DNA of 64,000 bases. Source: Stromatinia cepivora (Eukaryota; Ascomycota; Leotiomycetes; Helotiales; Sclerotiniaceae). The stretch lies in NCBI GenBank assembly GCA_014898415.1, contig RCTD01000008.1, positions 1,426,001-1,490,000 on the forward strand. The letters run 5' to 3'. How positions within the stretch are numbered: position 1 is the stretch's first letter; each line of letters starts with the position of its first letter. Made by a program: the position numbers and the translations under genes. Below are positions 1 to 11,530 of this stretch, piece by piece. Under the pieces are notes generated by a model, which saw nothing but the letters and a program-made list of their open reading frames with translations, had not been told where the DNA came from and made no database searches.

Positions 1-1
1 T

Positions 2-61
2 ACTGGAGAGGCATGGGTAGGCGTTGAAGATATCTTTACTGATGTAAAGGAAGAAGAGTGA
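2..61 (+). CDS. 3' end of an unidentified gene (last 19 codons)
   Basis: The window opens inside a reading frame that runs from base 2 to a TGA at 59-61. It reads TGEAWVGVEDIFTDVKEEE, an acidic tail typical of a real C-terminus. Non-coding-looking sequence follows. Too little is present to name the protein. The call rests on codon-like composition only. Confidence 0.35.
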   Translation, partial: TGEAWVGVEDIFTDVKEEE

Positions 62-1960
62 TCGTGGATAGAACGGTAGAAAAGAAGGAGTGTAGGATAT
101 ACAAATGTAAAGTATAAATTTTCTTCTATAGCATTTCCTTTCGTCGCTCCAAACTTTTAGCCATAAGTTGGGTGGCTTATTATGAGACGCAACGATACAC
201 AAGAAAATACATACATACATGAATAATCTAGTAGATAGTAGTTAACGGGCTGTCAATCAGTCAACATAGATAATGTATATCATTCAGACGAAGTCAAGAA
301 GTTTTGGCAATTGTGAAAAAAGTGATGCGCAGCAGAGAAACTAGTTAAATTTTGAGACCGATGCTGGGACTTTGGCCTAGAATGGGTGTGCTGTTGGCTT
401 TTCATTGTCACAACGGAATGCGGGAAGTTGTCATGTATTCATACAACAAACTCTAGACTATGTACATGTGTAACTCGCCCATATGATCCAGCGCCTAGAT
501 TACAGCTAGGTAGGCTCGATTGCTTGAATGGATAGCCTGTGTGTTGGTCTGGATTTGGGTGATTGAGGGTTTTATACTAACCTGATGCATTGGAACGCCT
601 GGGGAATACCGGCGGCGCAAACGATCTAGATCGTGGCGTAACCGAAGACAAAGATAGCGCGGACCGGAATGATGTTGACGATGGCAGCGGCTGGAGTGGC
701 AGCGGTAGATTGAGTCGCAGGCGGAGGTCGACTTTCCCCAGTAGAGGATTTTGGGATCGTACCCCTTTGGTGTTTTTTTTTTGGAGAGATTTTTGATGCG
801 AGATTGGGAGAAGGGGGGAAATAGAAGATAGGAGGAGAGAGAGATGTAAGATGAGTGGATTTGATGAGTGGATTTGATGAGATTGAAGTATGGGTTTGCA
901 ATTGTTACTTGAGGGTGGAGAAAAGGGAAATGGTGAAGGCATGGTCACTTACAGCTTACATGATACCTGCTGAGGATGGTGGGGATGGAGATAGTCAGGT
1001 TTGAAGGAGATTTGCTAAAGTCCGTAGTCAAACCAGCTAACCTCAATTTTCCGAGATGAAATTGGAAACCAGCGGAACATTCATCGTTTTGCTTGTTAAC
1101 ATACAAGCAGCGAGAATCGTTAATTTTGTAGAACATATCTTCGCTCAACGATTTAATCATGGGAGATTAAAATGTTCTATTCCGAGGAACAAGTGGAAAA
1201 GATCCTCCTATTCGACTGTCTACAGACAGGTGTGATTCTTTCATTCGAAGCGGCATCTCATGTGAACGGAGGAATGAATACGAAGATGTTGGAAAGACGA
1301 AAGCATGGACACCAGATCTCGCATTTGCTTTATAATTTTGGTTTCCGATTTAGCTTGGCTAATCGTCGTATTCTGCCGAACATGGTGACTGGGCGACAAG
1401 CTGGTAGTAATCGATGTATTGTATGCTGAGACTTGAAACTAGAATTTATGATATTGTACTAGGGGACCCATCCATTGGAGCTCCTTTTTGTGGATACACA
1501 GTATTCAATCACAAGAGCTTGATTTATGAGAATGGCTACTGTCAAATCTGCGTGATATATCGAAATCAAAGGCAGCTCACTGGAATTTCTTCTAATCACG
1601 AACATCATATGGATCCTTCATGAGTGCGCTATTACTCTTGAATGAGTCTGCGTTATGATGACTGGCCTCATGAGGACGGTAAATTCTGTTAAGGTGGAAG
1701 AATACTTAATTGGGTAAAATGTATAGAGCATGGACAAGACTGTATATTTTTAATGTATTTATGCAAGTTGATTTCCCCATCTCATGGGTAGTTGTAGTAT
1801 TCGGGTTTTATGAGTTGGCCTCCGCAGGCTCCTTAGAAGGGTTCACTTCTTTCATATGACCAGTCAATATAAGTAGGAGGTTGGACTTTGATCCTTCCCT
1901 TGATCATAATTCCATCATTAACATGGTATATATCGCACTTGAAAGCCATGCCCAAGTAGC
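62..1960. other. Intergenic, no gene recognised
   Basis: No frame in this stretch gives a recognisable protein. Open frames exist at 577-948 on the minus strand (Pro/Ser/Leu rich) and near 1172-1623 on the plus strand, but their composition looks like pyrimidine-rich leader or chance sequence. The minus strand between about 950 and 750 is CT-rich, like a fungal promoter or 5' leader. Confidence 0.4.
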
Positions 1961-3154
1961 CTATTTCCTTTCCCCAGAAACAAGTAATACTACACTTCCC
2001 AATTGCCTCCTGATATCTTCTCTCTCAACATCATGTGTATCTTCAACTGCTCCCCACATACCAGTCTGCCAATCCACCTCCAAGCTTGCAGCTTTGGCTG
2101 CCTCTTCCACGCCGAATGTCTTCTCAGCAGTATCATCTCGTAAATGTGCCAATTCAGTACTCCATTCAACTACTAATCGTGCAGCTCCAAGTAGACCCTT
2201 TCCAGCTAACACACCTCTCTCCAATCCCGCAAGCTCAAAAGCAGGTAAGCCAGAGACCCATCCTCTTATTATATCCTTAGTCATTTGTGGTTGACTCTTA
2301 GGTACAATACTATCCGTATCCAAAACCGGTATAAGTTCCACCCCAGGCCATACCTTCTCAGACAAGAATTGGATTATAGGTTCTGCAGACCTCCTCTGAA
2401 TGCTTCGTAGACTTTCGACTCTATCGACATGAGTTTCATATCCTGGTGGATCTTCAGGAGCTTCAGGTGCCCAACATAAGAGTGAATCCGTATCGAGATA
2501 TCGCATCACAGTTGTAACAATATTATCTCTTATCGTACCCTTCCCTTCTTTTTCTTCATCCACTATATCGAGAGCGCGGTTCACGAGAGATGTCATTGGT
2601 ATAAGGTGGGTTTTCAAAGCTTGTTGTGCTGATACGAGGAGATCCCATTCGAGGGCGATCGCGGATGCCAAATGTGGTTTATGATGCGGTATTGTGAGAA
2701 TTTCTTTGGAAGGTCGTCGAAGAGCTCGTTTGTCAAGGAATATCTGCAATCCCCCTGCATTTGTAACACCGATTAGTGAATTTGTTTATCAAGGTAAAAT
2801 AGAAAATCGACAAATATTACCTTCAGTAGGCTGTATATTGACATCCTTCCAGAACCTCTTCATTTTTGCCGTTCCACCACCTTTTCCACTAGCCACAGCC
2901 CTCATATCTTGACCCCTTTTGAGTAGCTCTGCTTGCTTCCTCCTCCTGGCAACCCGGATATCAACATGCTCGATGCTGGGAGTTGGTGCAGCTGGCGGTG
3001 GCCCAGATGCCGTGAATGCCGCAGGTGCAACTGTTGCCGGCGATGGTGGCGTTGTGTGTATGCATCTTTGGCTCAATGGAGCTAGAGTTTGACATTGGTA
3101 TACTCGTAGACCTTTCAGGCCGTTCACCACCGGCAATTGACTGATGCGCTTCAT
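1961..3154 (-). CDS. ATP12: Mitochondrial F1-ATPase assembly chaperone Atp12
   Basis: Atp12 is a matrix chaperone that binds the F1 alpha subunit during ATP synthase assembly. There are two exons: 3154-2821 and 2754-1961. The 66-bp intron 2820-2755 has a GTAATA donor and a TGCAG acceptor and splits a Gly codon. Joined, they encode 375 aa and end in SGERK then TAG. The N-terminus is rich in Arg and Ser without acidic residues, as in a mitochondrial presequence. Family landmarks are FWKDVNIQ just before the intron, then QIFLDKRALRRPSKEILTIP after it, and RYLDTDSLLCWAPE at about residues 200-214. Length fits fungal Atp12. The start is the first ATG of the frame and gives the presequence. Confidence 0.93.
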
Positions 3155-4904
3155 TTTATGGTGTGCCGGCGAAACTGATATTGCTTAGAAAATAAATAGA
3201 AAGTCATTATCGAGGTTCAAGCGGTCATGCGGCCGCTTGATGCATTTTCGCCGCGTCACGTGTCAATATGCTCACATCCTTGATGTCTTCTACGATCTCA
3301 AATCTCAATCATGATCATTATCTTGATTGAAATTCTCTACGATACGATGCGCAGCACCTTGTAGCGCAAAAATTTAAGCTGAGTCTGGCTTTTGCCATTA
3401 ATTCTGGCTCTTTAGATCTTTTCACTTCCCTTTTATCTGATCTTTGGGCTTTGGTGATAATTCACCCTTGAATGGACTCAATTAGTTTCGAGATTACCTA
3501 TTGGGCGGCCCTTGCCGGGCTATGTTAGTTCATCGCTGAGAAGTCCGGTTGAACCTGCTCGCTGATCTACTTCGGATGCTCGTTGTAAATTGCCGGGTGC
3601 AAGTGCCCTCTAATATCTATGGTTTCGTTCTCCAAGTATTTCCCGCTATTATTTTTGATGCTATCATTTCCATAACAGTTTGCTTCCTGTAAGTATGTAT
3701 TATGTTCTGTTGCACGTCTGTACAAGGGTGTTGAAAGGCTTAGTCGATTAAATGGTGAACTATCAAAGTTTAGTTGTGACCATTAAGAGGAAGCGGGACC
3801 TAAAAATAGTCTATTGAGCTTTAAATTTCGTTAATTCGTGGTTTCTGGTGTGGAAAACTTATGTTGCACGCCTCTTCCAATGTACAGGGATGACCAAAAG
3901 ATGGAAATGGAGGAAGCTAAGAGGCTCATGCTCCGTTTCTGCCACCGTTCAAAATTCAGCTCGTTGTGAGATATTGTAATGGTTGAGAGCCTTATATTCC
4001 CTAAAGACGGTAATTATGACATCTTGCGTCACTCATAAACTCAAAAAATCAAGTGAACTCTACTCAGGAAATGCAAATGACATGGTGACTCTTCCTGTGC
4101 ATCTCCAAACTCAAACGTGCCCATGAATAAGACATGGGGTATGCCTCAAAATGTGGTCACGATGAACTGATACTTTCCATCAGGTGAACTGGGTCGCTCC
4201 ACGACAAAAACCTGCTGTGGTATATACCGCCTACACCTCTCGATATATTGAATAGATATCTGACTCCTTGATTTTCCAATGTTCGAAAAATTGCAAATCA
4301 ATATGAATGATTCAATTATCTCATTAAGTATATCCTTTGGCATATTTTTGATCTTTTAATACTTTATCCTAATTGACTGATACCCCAGATCGATTCAACA
4401 CATAAGATGGATCCAAGGATTAGGAATCTCTTGTTGTTGTTGTCGTCGTCGTCGATGTTGAACTGCCCGACTACTAGAATACTTGAACCTCATGCTCCCC
4501 TGAAGACAACTTCTTCTCCTACCAAAAACAAGATTTTTAGTCAATTGAGTTTCGAATGATCCTTCCTTTATACATCTCCACCATAACCAAAAGTCCTTCC
4601 GACTTTTCAATTTCGTTTTGGATTACGCCATGGTACCTTCCCGTTCAAATAGACCAACTCTCATGTCGATCCCTCTTTCAGCCATACGCTGCATGCTTTA
4701 CATTGTTTCCAGCCAGCATTACAAGTCCTGTTCACACAATAAAATACCCAAAGTAACAATAATTTACAACAACATTACACAACAGAATTTCATTTCCTAA
4801 TCTTACGCCTCAAACAGTATGGTTATCCTTTCCTCTGGACGTGATATTCACTCATAACCACCATACTATAGCATCGATCCATCTATTGGATTCTGATACC
4901 AAGA
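3155..4904. other. Intergenic, no gene recognised
   Basis: This is the upstream region of ATP12 followed by sequence without a convincing frame. One 50-codon ORF at 4407-4559 starts with a Leu/Ser-rich stretch encoded by short TTG and TCG runs. It has no other support. No RNA gene was seen. Confidence 0.4.
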
Positions 4905-4936
4905 ATGGCTTGTCTCTTCCCAACAAATGGGGTTAG

Positions 4937-5479
4937 ATCCGGGGGTCTTTCAATCCGAACAAGTCCAAAATCTCCCTGCTAATACTCCTTTTAGTCTTGT
5001 TTGTATACAACAGCGAATCCTGCAACGTATTGCATCTCAACAAATTTTGGCGACAAGATATTATATGCTCTTACATGCCATCTACAGTCTACAATGCGCT
5101 CCAACCTCTCGAACGAGTACAAAGCTGGAACCCCATGAATTATGATAAGGTGGGATTCGAGGCCATACACCCAAACAGTCCTGAATACACACTGAACGGG
5201 ATTCGTCAAAACGGTAACATCATACCCACACATGTGATTTTCCCCTGCAACGCACCGATGCCTTCACGTGAAGAGTTCTTGCAAATGACGGAGGTTGTCG
5301 TGAGGTTTCGAGATCATGAAGATAGGGCCTTGGCAGGAGCAACGACAGGACGCTGGTCGGAGATTCGCGGAGTTCTTATTTTTCGCCACGACGTAGACAT
5401 CTCGATGTATTATAATGGGCTCAACTGGCGATATTATCGGGATGTGGTCCCTACGTCTATTATCGGTCTCTATCGTTAG
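4937..5479 (+). pseudogene. Candidate small secreted protein ORF lacking a start codon
   Basis: The frame opens after a TAG at 4934-4936 and runs to the stop at 5477-5479. It begins with SKISLLILLLVLFVYNSESC, a textbook signal peptide core ending in Cys, but no in-frame ATG precedes it. The nearest ATG (4927) is in another frame. The mature part has Cys residues in the IIC and FPC contexts, a VGFEAIHPNSPEY segment and VVVRFRD...LAGATTG. The order of short matches recalls fungal T1/F1-type RNase folds, including RNase-like effectors of powdery mildews. That comparison is weak and from memory. The gene may have an unseen upstream exon, or the start may be lost. Confidence 0.35.
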
Positions 5480-7224
5480 AATCGTAAAGGAGCTACGGAG
5501 CCGACAAGCAATAGGTGGTGAAACATTGTTTTTGTTCTATATTTCATTGTCCATTTGAGACTTAATCTTACTGAAGGTGGGTTCTCGAGCTATAAATTAT
5601 GTCGAGGTATCAGTTACATTGATTACATTTGTAATCCCAGCGAACAAATTCAGTTTTTTTTTACAACTCCAACAATCTTCGTTGTGACATTTGACTCGCC
5701 CTTATTTCATTCACTAGTCAATCAGACTCAACCTGCAAACATGAAACAGTCGAAACCAGAACTGAGTCCAGGCAACCATGGAGCCAAAATGTGTCCGTAA
5801 TTCGATAATTCCGCTTAAACTTACAATCCCGCGCCCAACACCACCAAATCCTTCCTTGCGTATGGGTATCCGTCAAGCTCCAAACAGCCTTCTTGTTATA
5901 AGCCCATTTTGTCTAAATGATCAATCTACTCATCATCTCTTACTTGTAATCTCAAACGTTCTATTATTTCGTCCGGAGAGACAATAGATACAATTGCTTA
6001 TCTTCAGAATAATACGCTTTTCTTTATGAGATGGGTTTATCCATGCCTTTGGTTTGAATTCCAAGAACAGGGCTGCGCTCCCTTCACATGCGACGATTCG
6101 AGCTTTTCAGTCCGTCGTGCAAAGTTTGTGGGATTTTTTTTCGCCGGATCTTGACGCACATTTTCATCTATCTGCCGTCAGAGCTTGCATATTTGGTACC
6201 GTGGCGTGCAAGCTGGTTATCTTGTAAGCCGTCAGTCAATACAATTCTATTAGTATCTTTGTATGGATCTCCCTAAGCTGGATCTAGGATATAATGGTCG
6301 AGATGTTATGACAGTTATGTCATTCGACACCGAGATAATAAAGTAGTAGGTCTGAAGTAATTTGGCGGGAAGAACAGGGTCGATGGAGCTTTTTGGTATT
6401 AAAGGTTAGTAATACCTTTGGTTGAAGATAAAATATTGTGGGATATAAATATATTTTGCATTTTTACCCACCTTATGAATTCTGCAACTTTTTGAGATTC
6501 TGGATCCGGTTCGATATGGTGATTTGGTGCTCGAGCTAGGTTGGTGTATTTATGGCGTTGGTTTGATTTGGCTTCCCTGAGAATGGGGATTTAGAATACA
6601 AAAGGGAGGCTGAGTCCGCTATCAATATCCGGAATAAAATAGTTTGTTCAGTGTGTGATTTGGACAAAACCTTTTCGGGAAATTCACCTGATCTAGATGC
6701 TCAAATGATTTCACAGCTTCAATGGATAAAGAGGTTCAATCCATTTTAGGTTCAAACTTGCCCAGAGTTGCTTGGCGATCGGAAATATACATACATTAAG
6801 ATCCTATCAAGAAACTAACTTCAAAGAGACTACCATATTGGGCGGCTTCCCTCGCACGTAAAGACTATTTGAACGAGAGCAATGCAGTTCGGAGTAGAAG
6901 TCTCATTAGTTATGAGGGACGATTCTCGTTCACCGAAGAATGGGCCAATAAAAGTTAAATAAGTAAATGACAGGACCATTAAGTAAAAACAAGGAGCCAC
7001 TTGACCACTGTAACATAAAAGTTGAATGGTTGATTCGACTACCAGCCTTAGATTGATTGCTCGAGCCGAACTCTCGCAATGTTCGACTCCACGTGGGTTT
7101 CTTTGGAGAAAACTCCACCCCACAGCCCCACGATGTTTTCATACACCTACATATTTTCGAATTCTATAACCCGTAGCCAACAAACACAACAAACTGTGAC
7201 TATTCGAGCCATAACTCGAAAACA
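5480..7224. other. Intergenic, no gene recognised
   Basis: Several short open frames occur here (5555-5800, 5778-5987, 6088-6276 plus; 6830-7142 minus). None has family motifs, a supported splice structure or codon-like regularity. No RNA gene was seen before the tRNA at 7225. Confidence 0.4.
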
Positions 7225-7311
7225 CTCTCGGTCGTCTAGTTGGTTTATGACGTCAGACTGTAATTGCACGTTGTAATCTGGATGTCGCGCGTTCGACTCG
7301 CGCCTGAGAGA
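7225..7311 (+). tRNA. tRNA-Tyr (GUA anticodon) with a 12-nt intron
   Basis: The acceptor stem pairs CTCTCGG with CTGAGAG, with A73. This is the C1:G72 pair expected of eukaryotic tRNA-Tyr. The D stem is GTC/GAC and the T arm is GCGCG TTCGACT CGCGC. The anticodon stem TCAGA/TCTGG encloses CTGTAA, a 12-nt insert and A. Removing the insert leaves loop CTGTAAA with anticodon GTA. The intron sits one base 3' of the anticodon, the canonical place. Confidence 0.9.
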
Positions 7312-7319
7312 CTAAAATC

Positions 7320-7325
7320 TTTTTT
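7320..7325 (+). terminator. Pol III T6 terminator of tRNA-Tyr
   Basis: A run of six T begins nine bases after the discriminator base of tRNA-Tyr, the usual RNA polymerase III stop signal. Confidence 0.75.
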
Positions 7326-7426
7326 GGAATTTTTTGGGTGAACCTCGGATCAGTTTTACACCCGTTTGAGTTACTGCGTTGGAAATTTTGAGAAGGGCGG
7401 GCCGGGCTCCGCCATAGTCCGCCAGA

Positions 7427-7520
7427 CATCAAACAAAGCAAACAAAAGCCCCGATTTGTTGCACAATTGGTTGAGCGTGGGTCTTTTAGCTGGTAGAATG
7501 GGAAGCACCCCACTGGGAAC
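7427..7520 (+). pseudogene. Partial, diverged copy of the tRNA-Lys(UUU) gene and its 5' flank
   Basis: From 7448 the plus strand reads like the 5' half of the tRNA-Lys(UUU) gene on the minus strand at 8110-8204. Both share CACAATTGGTT, then a GTGGG stem and a CTTTTA loop with the UUU anticodon. The similarity extends into the upstream flank: CATCAAACAAAGCAAACAAA here against CATCAAACAGAGCAAACAAA there. The T arm (no TTCGA) and the 3' acceptor strand are not recognisable, so it is a broken inverted duplicate. The 3' limit is approximate. Confidence 0.65.
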
Positions 7521-7684
7521 TGTGATGGGAGAGACGGCACTCTGCTGTTGTACTTAAGGGCTGAGCAGGGCGTTAAAACATTTTCTTGCTGTAGCACCTT
7601 GGGCTGCTGTCATTGAAAGCTACTCTCTCCTTTCTGCTCTCCGGGGTTTCAGAAAATGCCAAAAAAAAATGCACCAACAGCATC

Positions 7685-7690
7685 AAAAAA
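7685..7690 (-). terminator. Pol III T6 terminator of tRNA-Lys(CUU)
   Basis: Six A on the plus strand give T6 on the transcript strand, about 20 bases past the 3' end of tRNA-Lys(CUU). Confidence 0.65.
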
Positions 7691-7711
7691 GATTTCTGTT
7701 GAAGGGAATTG

Positions 7712-7812
7712 AGCCCAACGGGGGGGTCGAACCCCCAACCTTGTGATTTCAGAAGAACTCATAGATATTGAATCATAAGAGTCACACGCTCTACCGATTG
7801 AGCTAGCCGGGC
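7712..7812 (-). tRNA. tRNA-Lys (CUU anticodon) with a 28-nt intron
   Basis: On the minus strand the acceptor stem is GCCCGGC/GTTGGGC, with T73. The T arm is GGGGG TTCGACC CCCCC. The anticodon stem TGTGA/TCACA holds CTCTTA, a 28-nt insert and A, which gives loop CTCTTAA with anticodon CTT after splicing. The D-loop region TAGCTCAATCGGTAGAGC is canonical. The discriminator T is unusual, but the fold is otherwise complete. Confidence 0.9.
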
Positions 7813-8109
7813 AGGCTTTCTTAATTATTCATGGAGAGGGTACTTTCTTTGAAGGATGTATAGCAATGACAGATGTAGAGAAAGCTCTGCAAAAAGTTTG
7901 ACAATTAGCGGAGGATTAGTTCTGGTTAGTGGAGTTTCGAGTGGGATTTTGTAGGAAATTTTTCAAAGAATAAAAGAAAAGTGTGGAGAAATTTCTGTAC
8001 TAAAAATAACCGAAATCATAAGGTGTAAAGAAAGGTGCGTGCTGAAGTCACGTGTTGGTAAAAATGAAGGGGTTAAAAAGCATCAAGAGCGATAAAAATG
8101 TACTACAAA

Positions 8110-8204
8110 CGCCCGATGAGAGGCTCGAACTCTCAACCTTGGGCTTTCCTATGCCAGATTATGGCTTAAAAGGCCCACGCGCTAACCAATTGTGCCAACC
8201 GGGC
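8110..8204 (-). tRNA. tRNA-Lys (UUU anticodon) with a 21-nt intron
   Basis: On the minus strand the acceptor stem is GCCCGGT/ATCGGGC, with G73. The T arm is GAGAG TTCGAGC CTCTC. The anticodon stem TGGGC/GCCCA holds CTTTTA, a 21-nt insert and A, so the spliced loop is CTTTTAA with anticodon TTT. A T5 run on the transcript strand (8094-8098) can act as terminator. Its 5' half and flank recur as the partial copy at 7427-7520. Confidence 0.9.
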
Positions 8205-8576
8205 GGCTTTTGTTTGCTCTGTTTGATGATCTTAACCCTTGTTATAAAGTATACCACGACATTGGGGCGGAGGAAAAGGATTTTCAACCGGCAAGCACAA
8301 ACTATGTGGCTTATGTCAGCCCCCACCAGTGCGTTGCGTTAGATTAGATGGAATCCGAAGACCTCAACCAAATATATTCATCACTCACAAATCTCCAAAC
8401 CCGTGTTCCACCACTGCCACCCATCCCTTATAACACAAAAGTGCGTCAACAGGAAATAAATCGTTTTGAAAGTTCAATCCGAAATGAATTCGAAACCACG
8501 AGACGATTGGACTGTACATGGACCTCAAATCTCACGGGGAAACCTCGGGACTAGTATTGGTACGGATGGCCCTCGA

Positions 8577-9545
8577 ATGTCTGTTGGATGGAAAGAGAGT
8601 TCTACTCCTACTGCTAGAATACAAGATTCAACAACTCAAGAGTGGAAATCCCCAGCGCACGATCAACCGTTTATGTGGAATACGGATTATGGTTCTAAGT
8701 ATGTCATTTCAGCGATTCGTGAGATCATCTTAGCGATTATTATATTTTACTTCTTATTGTTTAATTTATCATTTACTATAAAATCACAACTCAATGTCCA
8801 TCTAGCCCCACGGAAACTTCTCCTTGTAGATTTTTCGGTCTTTTGGAAAACTACACTCAAATGTTCAAAATCGAAATTCTGAATGGAGATTCTCGTGAAC
8901 AATCTAGAGTGCTAATTGCTCACAGAGGTAACCAAGTCGCATCTACATATCCCCATCCAGATCTATCACTCCCACATCCAAGTCTAAATCTCGATTTCCG
9001 TATGTCTGCTACGCTCAACCCTCGAATCTCAGTTGGAGCAACACCATTTGGACATCGAAATTGGATATCTTTTACCGGTGGTATATGGTCTGGATCATGG
9101 GGATCAGGAATAGTTTTAGTACATTGACCTTCCTGCTCCGTTTTCATTACTAATACCTCACAGCCCGGAGGCCAAGATAGCCAATTAATAATACCCGACG
9201 GATCAGCTCGTCTAGAAACAAACTACCTACTACAGACCTATGATGATCCACCAGCTTATATTGCGATAAAAACTCACGGATGGAGAACTGGGCCCCCTGA
9301 AATATTAGCTCAGCTAGCGGACCCTGTGTTGGCCGATCAAGTTGATCCAAATAGTTATAAGTTTAGGTTGTTTATTGAAATGGAAACAGGAGATGAGAGA
9401 TATAGTGGGAAGGTCAATTGTGGGATGTGGGTTGGTAGTGGGATGAGAAAGGGGGCAGAAGTTGTTTATGAGTGAGTGCACAGTGCTTAATTATGGAATG
9501 CTAGGAAACTAACGATGTGGATGTAGTGCATATCGAGTATCATAA
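8577..9545 (+). CDS. DUF3237 (UPF0311) domain protein
   Basis: Exons 8577-8698, 8830-9118, 9164-9471 and 9527-9545 join in frame to 245 aa. The third intron (9119-9163) has a TAATAC branch site. The last intron (9472-9526) has a GTGAGT donor and ACTAAC branch, and lets the frame finish VVYDAYRVS as in the family instead of stopping at 9475. DUF3237 occupies about residues 92-245: SVGATPFGHR, FTGGIWSGSWGSGIVL, PGGQDSQLIIPDGSA, GPPEIL and ETGDERYSGK. The family is a single-domain beta-barrel of unknown biochemical role. The 5' end is unsure: ATG 8577 is the first in the exon's frame, but an ORF from ATG 8348 just upstream (MESEDLNQIYSS) may supply an earlier exon. Confidence 0.8.
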
Positions 9546-9908
9546 GGTCAAGCCTGGTACCACTTTTGATTTCGTAGAAAAAATGATCCGTTTTTGGGAT
9601 AGGATGGATTGAGAGACTATTCTGGAACAAGACGAGAGACACCCTGAAGAGAAAATAGTGGGTGTCCATACACCCGACCGGGGAGCTGATTCTTGACTGT
9701 GAGCAAATGGAGAGCTCATGATGAAGCATCCAGGCAGGTTTTAATCTGAGTACTTTATCAAGAAGAAGAAAAAAACTCTTAGTCTTTCTGCTTTTGTAGC
9801 TGCTATATGAGACCCACTGTTTGATCGTAATTAAAGGCCATGCATGAGAAGACGGGATGACATGTATTATGCAGAGTAATGCATATTATTTCATCTTTAT
9901 ACTATTCA

Positions 9909-10848
9909 TTAATGATCGATTTTTAGAGAGAAATCGACATGCGGTACACCTTGATGTATCGAACTCGTGGATATTATATCGATATCTATATGAAGAAATT
10001 AGCAATGATTTACTAGACAGGACTGCACTAAGCTTACCGTTATTGATATAAGTCTCCACATTCTCGGAAGTAAGTCCGCCACTACACTCCAGTAAGAACT
10101 CCCTCTTCCCAGCCCACCTTTGCCTTAGACTTTTCGCAGCTACTTTCAACCCATCTCCTGAAAAGTTATCCAACATAATTATGTCAGCGCCAGCGGCAAT
10201 AGCCTCATCAGCACCCTCCTCACTATCAACCTCTACCTCAATCTTTAATGCGAAACCGCCGGCCGCTTTCGCAGCCTTGACGGCGTCAGTAATACTCCCC
10301 CTTGCCCAAATGTGATTATCCTTCAACATAGTCATACTAGACAAATCATGTCTATGTCCATCCACCCCTCCAACGATCATCCCATATTTTTCCACCAACC
10401 TGAACCCCGGTGTAGTTTTCCTCGTTCCAGCAAGAATCCCTTTGTACCCGGCCTTCCTAACTAAAACCTCCATATCCCTAGACTTCGTCGCAATCCCTGA
10501 ACAGCGACTCAATGTATTAAGCGCGACTCTCTCTCCTAATAATAATTTTCGTACTGGTCCTGTAACTGTAGCCACGGCTACTTTTCCGGATGCGCCAGGA
10601 TCAACTAATGTTCCCTCTTTCATGTGCCATTTCACGGAACATCCAGCTTGTGCAAATACCTCGTCGAAGAATGGCACACCTGCCAAGATCCCTCGCGATT
10701 TTCCGTATAAAGTCGCAGTTCGTTCGCTATCACCGACGACGAATCCGCCATAATCGAAGGAGGGAGTATCTTCTGCAAACCAGGCTGTGATTTGTGTTTT
10801 CCAGTGGATAGGGAGGAGGTCGGCAGGGTTTCCGTGTTCGAGGGCCAT
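9909..10848 (-). CDS. BNA6: Quinolinate phosphoribosyltransferase (nicotinate-nucleotide pyrophosphorylase, carboxylating)
   Basis: This enzyme converts quinolinate and PRPP to nicotinate mononucleotide, CO2 and PPi in de novo NAD synthesis. Exon 1 is 10848-10038 and exon 2 is 9985-9909. The 52-bp intron (10037-9986, GTAAGC...TATAG) splits an Asp codon. The joined protein is 295 aa, the normal family length, and ends in a conserved STSSIHQG and VDFSLKI tail that only appears after splicing. Active-site motifs are [10 protein letters not shown] (141-150), [15 protein letters not shown] (165-179), KIEVEVDS (202-209), DIIMLDNFS (222-230) and LECSGG (253-258). The Arg and Lys residues that bind quinolinate and PRPP are all present. 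The start is the only suitable ATG before the domain. Confidence 0.96.
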
Positions 10849-11530
10849 AGTTCCCTTGGTTCTGTGAGGCTAATCTGAGGTTTAAGGAGGAAGTTGTACA
10901 GGAAGCGCAAATGAGTTCGCTTCAGATATTGTGGAAGATAGTTTAGAGGTTTGGATGTTCGGAGGGGTCGATCGGCGGGATATCCGGCGTACGCTCGGAC
11001 CTATCCAACACCAAAACGCTTGTGAGCTTCCAAGTTGTTACAGCTTCAAGATACCTTTCTTCTTCGTTACTATTGTGACTTTCCCATTACATAGGCCTCC
11101 GATGAAATTTAATCCCTCGATCTCCGATCAGTTGTGCTGCGGGGTACAGTTGTATCAATATGCTTAATGTAAAGCCAGCCTGTCAAGCTCTACAATGCCT
11201 AGAATAAGGCAGTAGCTTAGGCTCCCATAACAATCGGCGGACCTTAATATAGGAGCAGTAAGGTCTTCGGAGCCTACTTGCAGTACTCACTTCCAGGATT
11301 GGGGTATCCGTGATTGTGCAGAACTGATGTAGATCTGCGTGAGCATGACGTCGAGAACTCCGGACATGAAGACAGCAGTTATCGGTTGAGGCCACGCCCG
11401 CCTAGCATACAACGACGACGACTGATATAAGAAGGTAATCGCCCGAGAAAATTTAACACAAAAATCCAGCTTGTATACCAATTCATATCGAGATACAATA
11501 CTAATTGCTATTCGCATTAAAAAGTCCAAC
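10849..11530. other. Intergenic between divergent BNA6 and F-box genes
   Basis: The two flanking genes point away from each other, so both promoters should lie here. No additional coding frame or RNA gene was recognised. Confidence 0.5.

Noticed and set aside
577..948. 123-codon minus-strand ORF rich in Pro, Ser and Leu
   Set aside because: Low complexity, overlaps other open frames, no motif or convincing intron; reads like a CT-rich leader.
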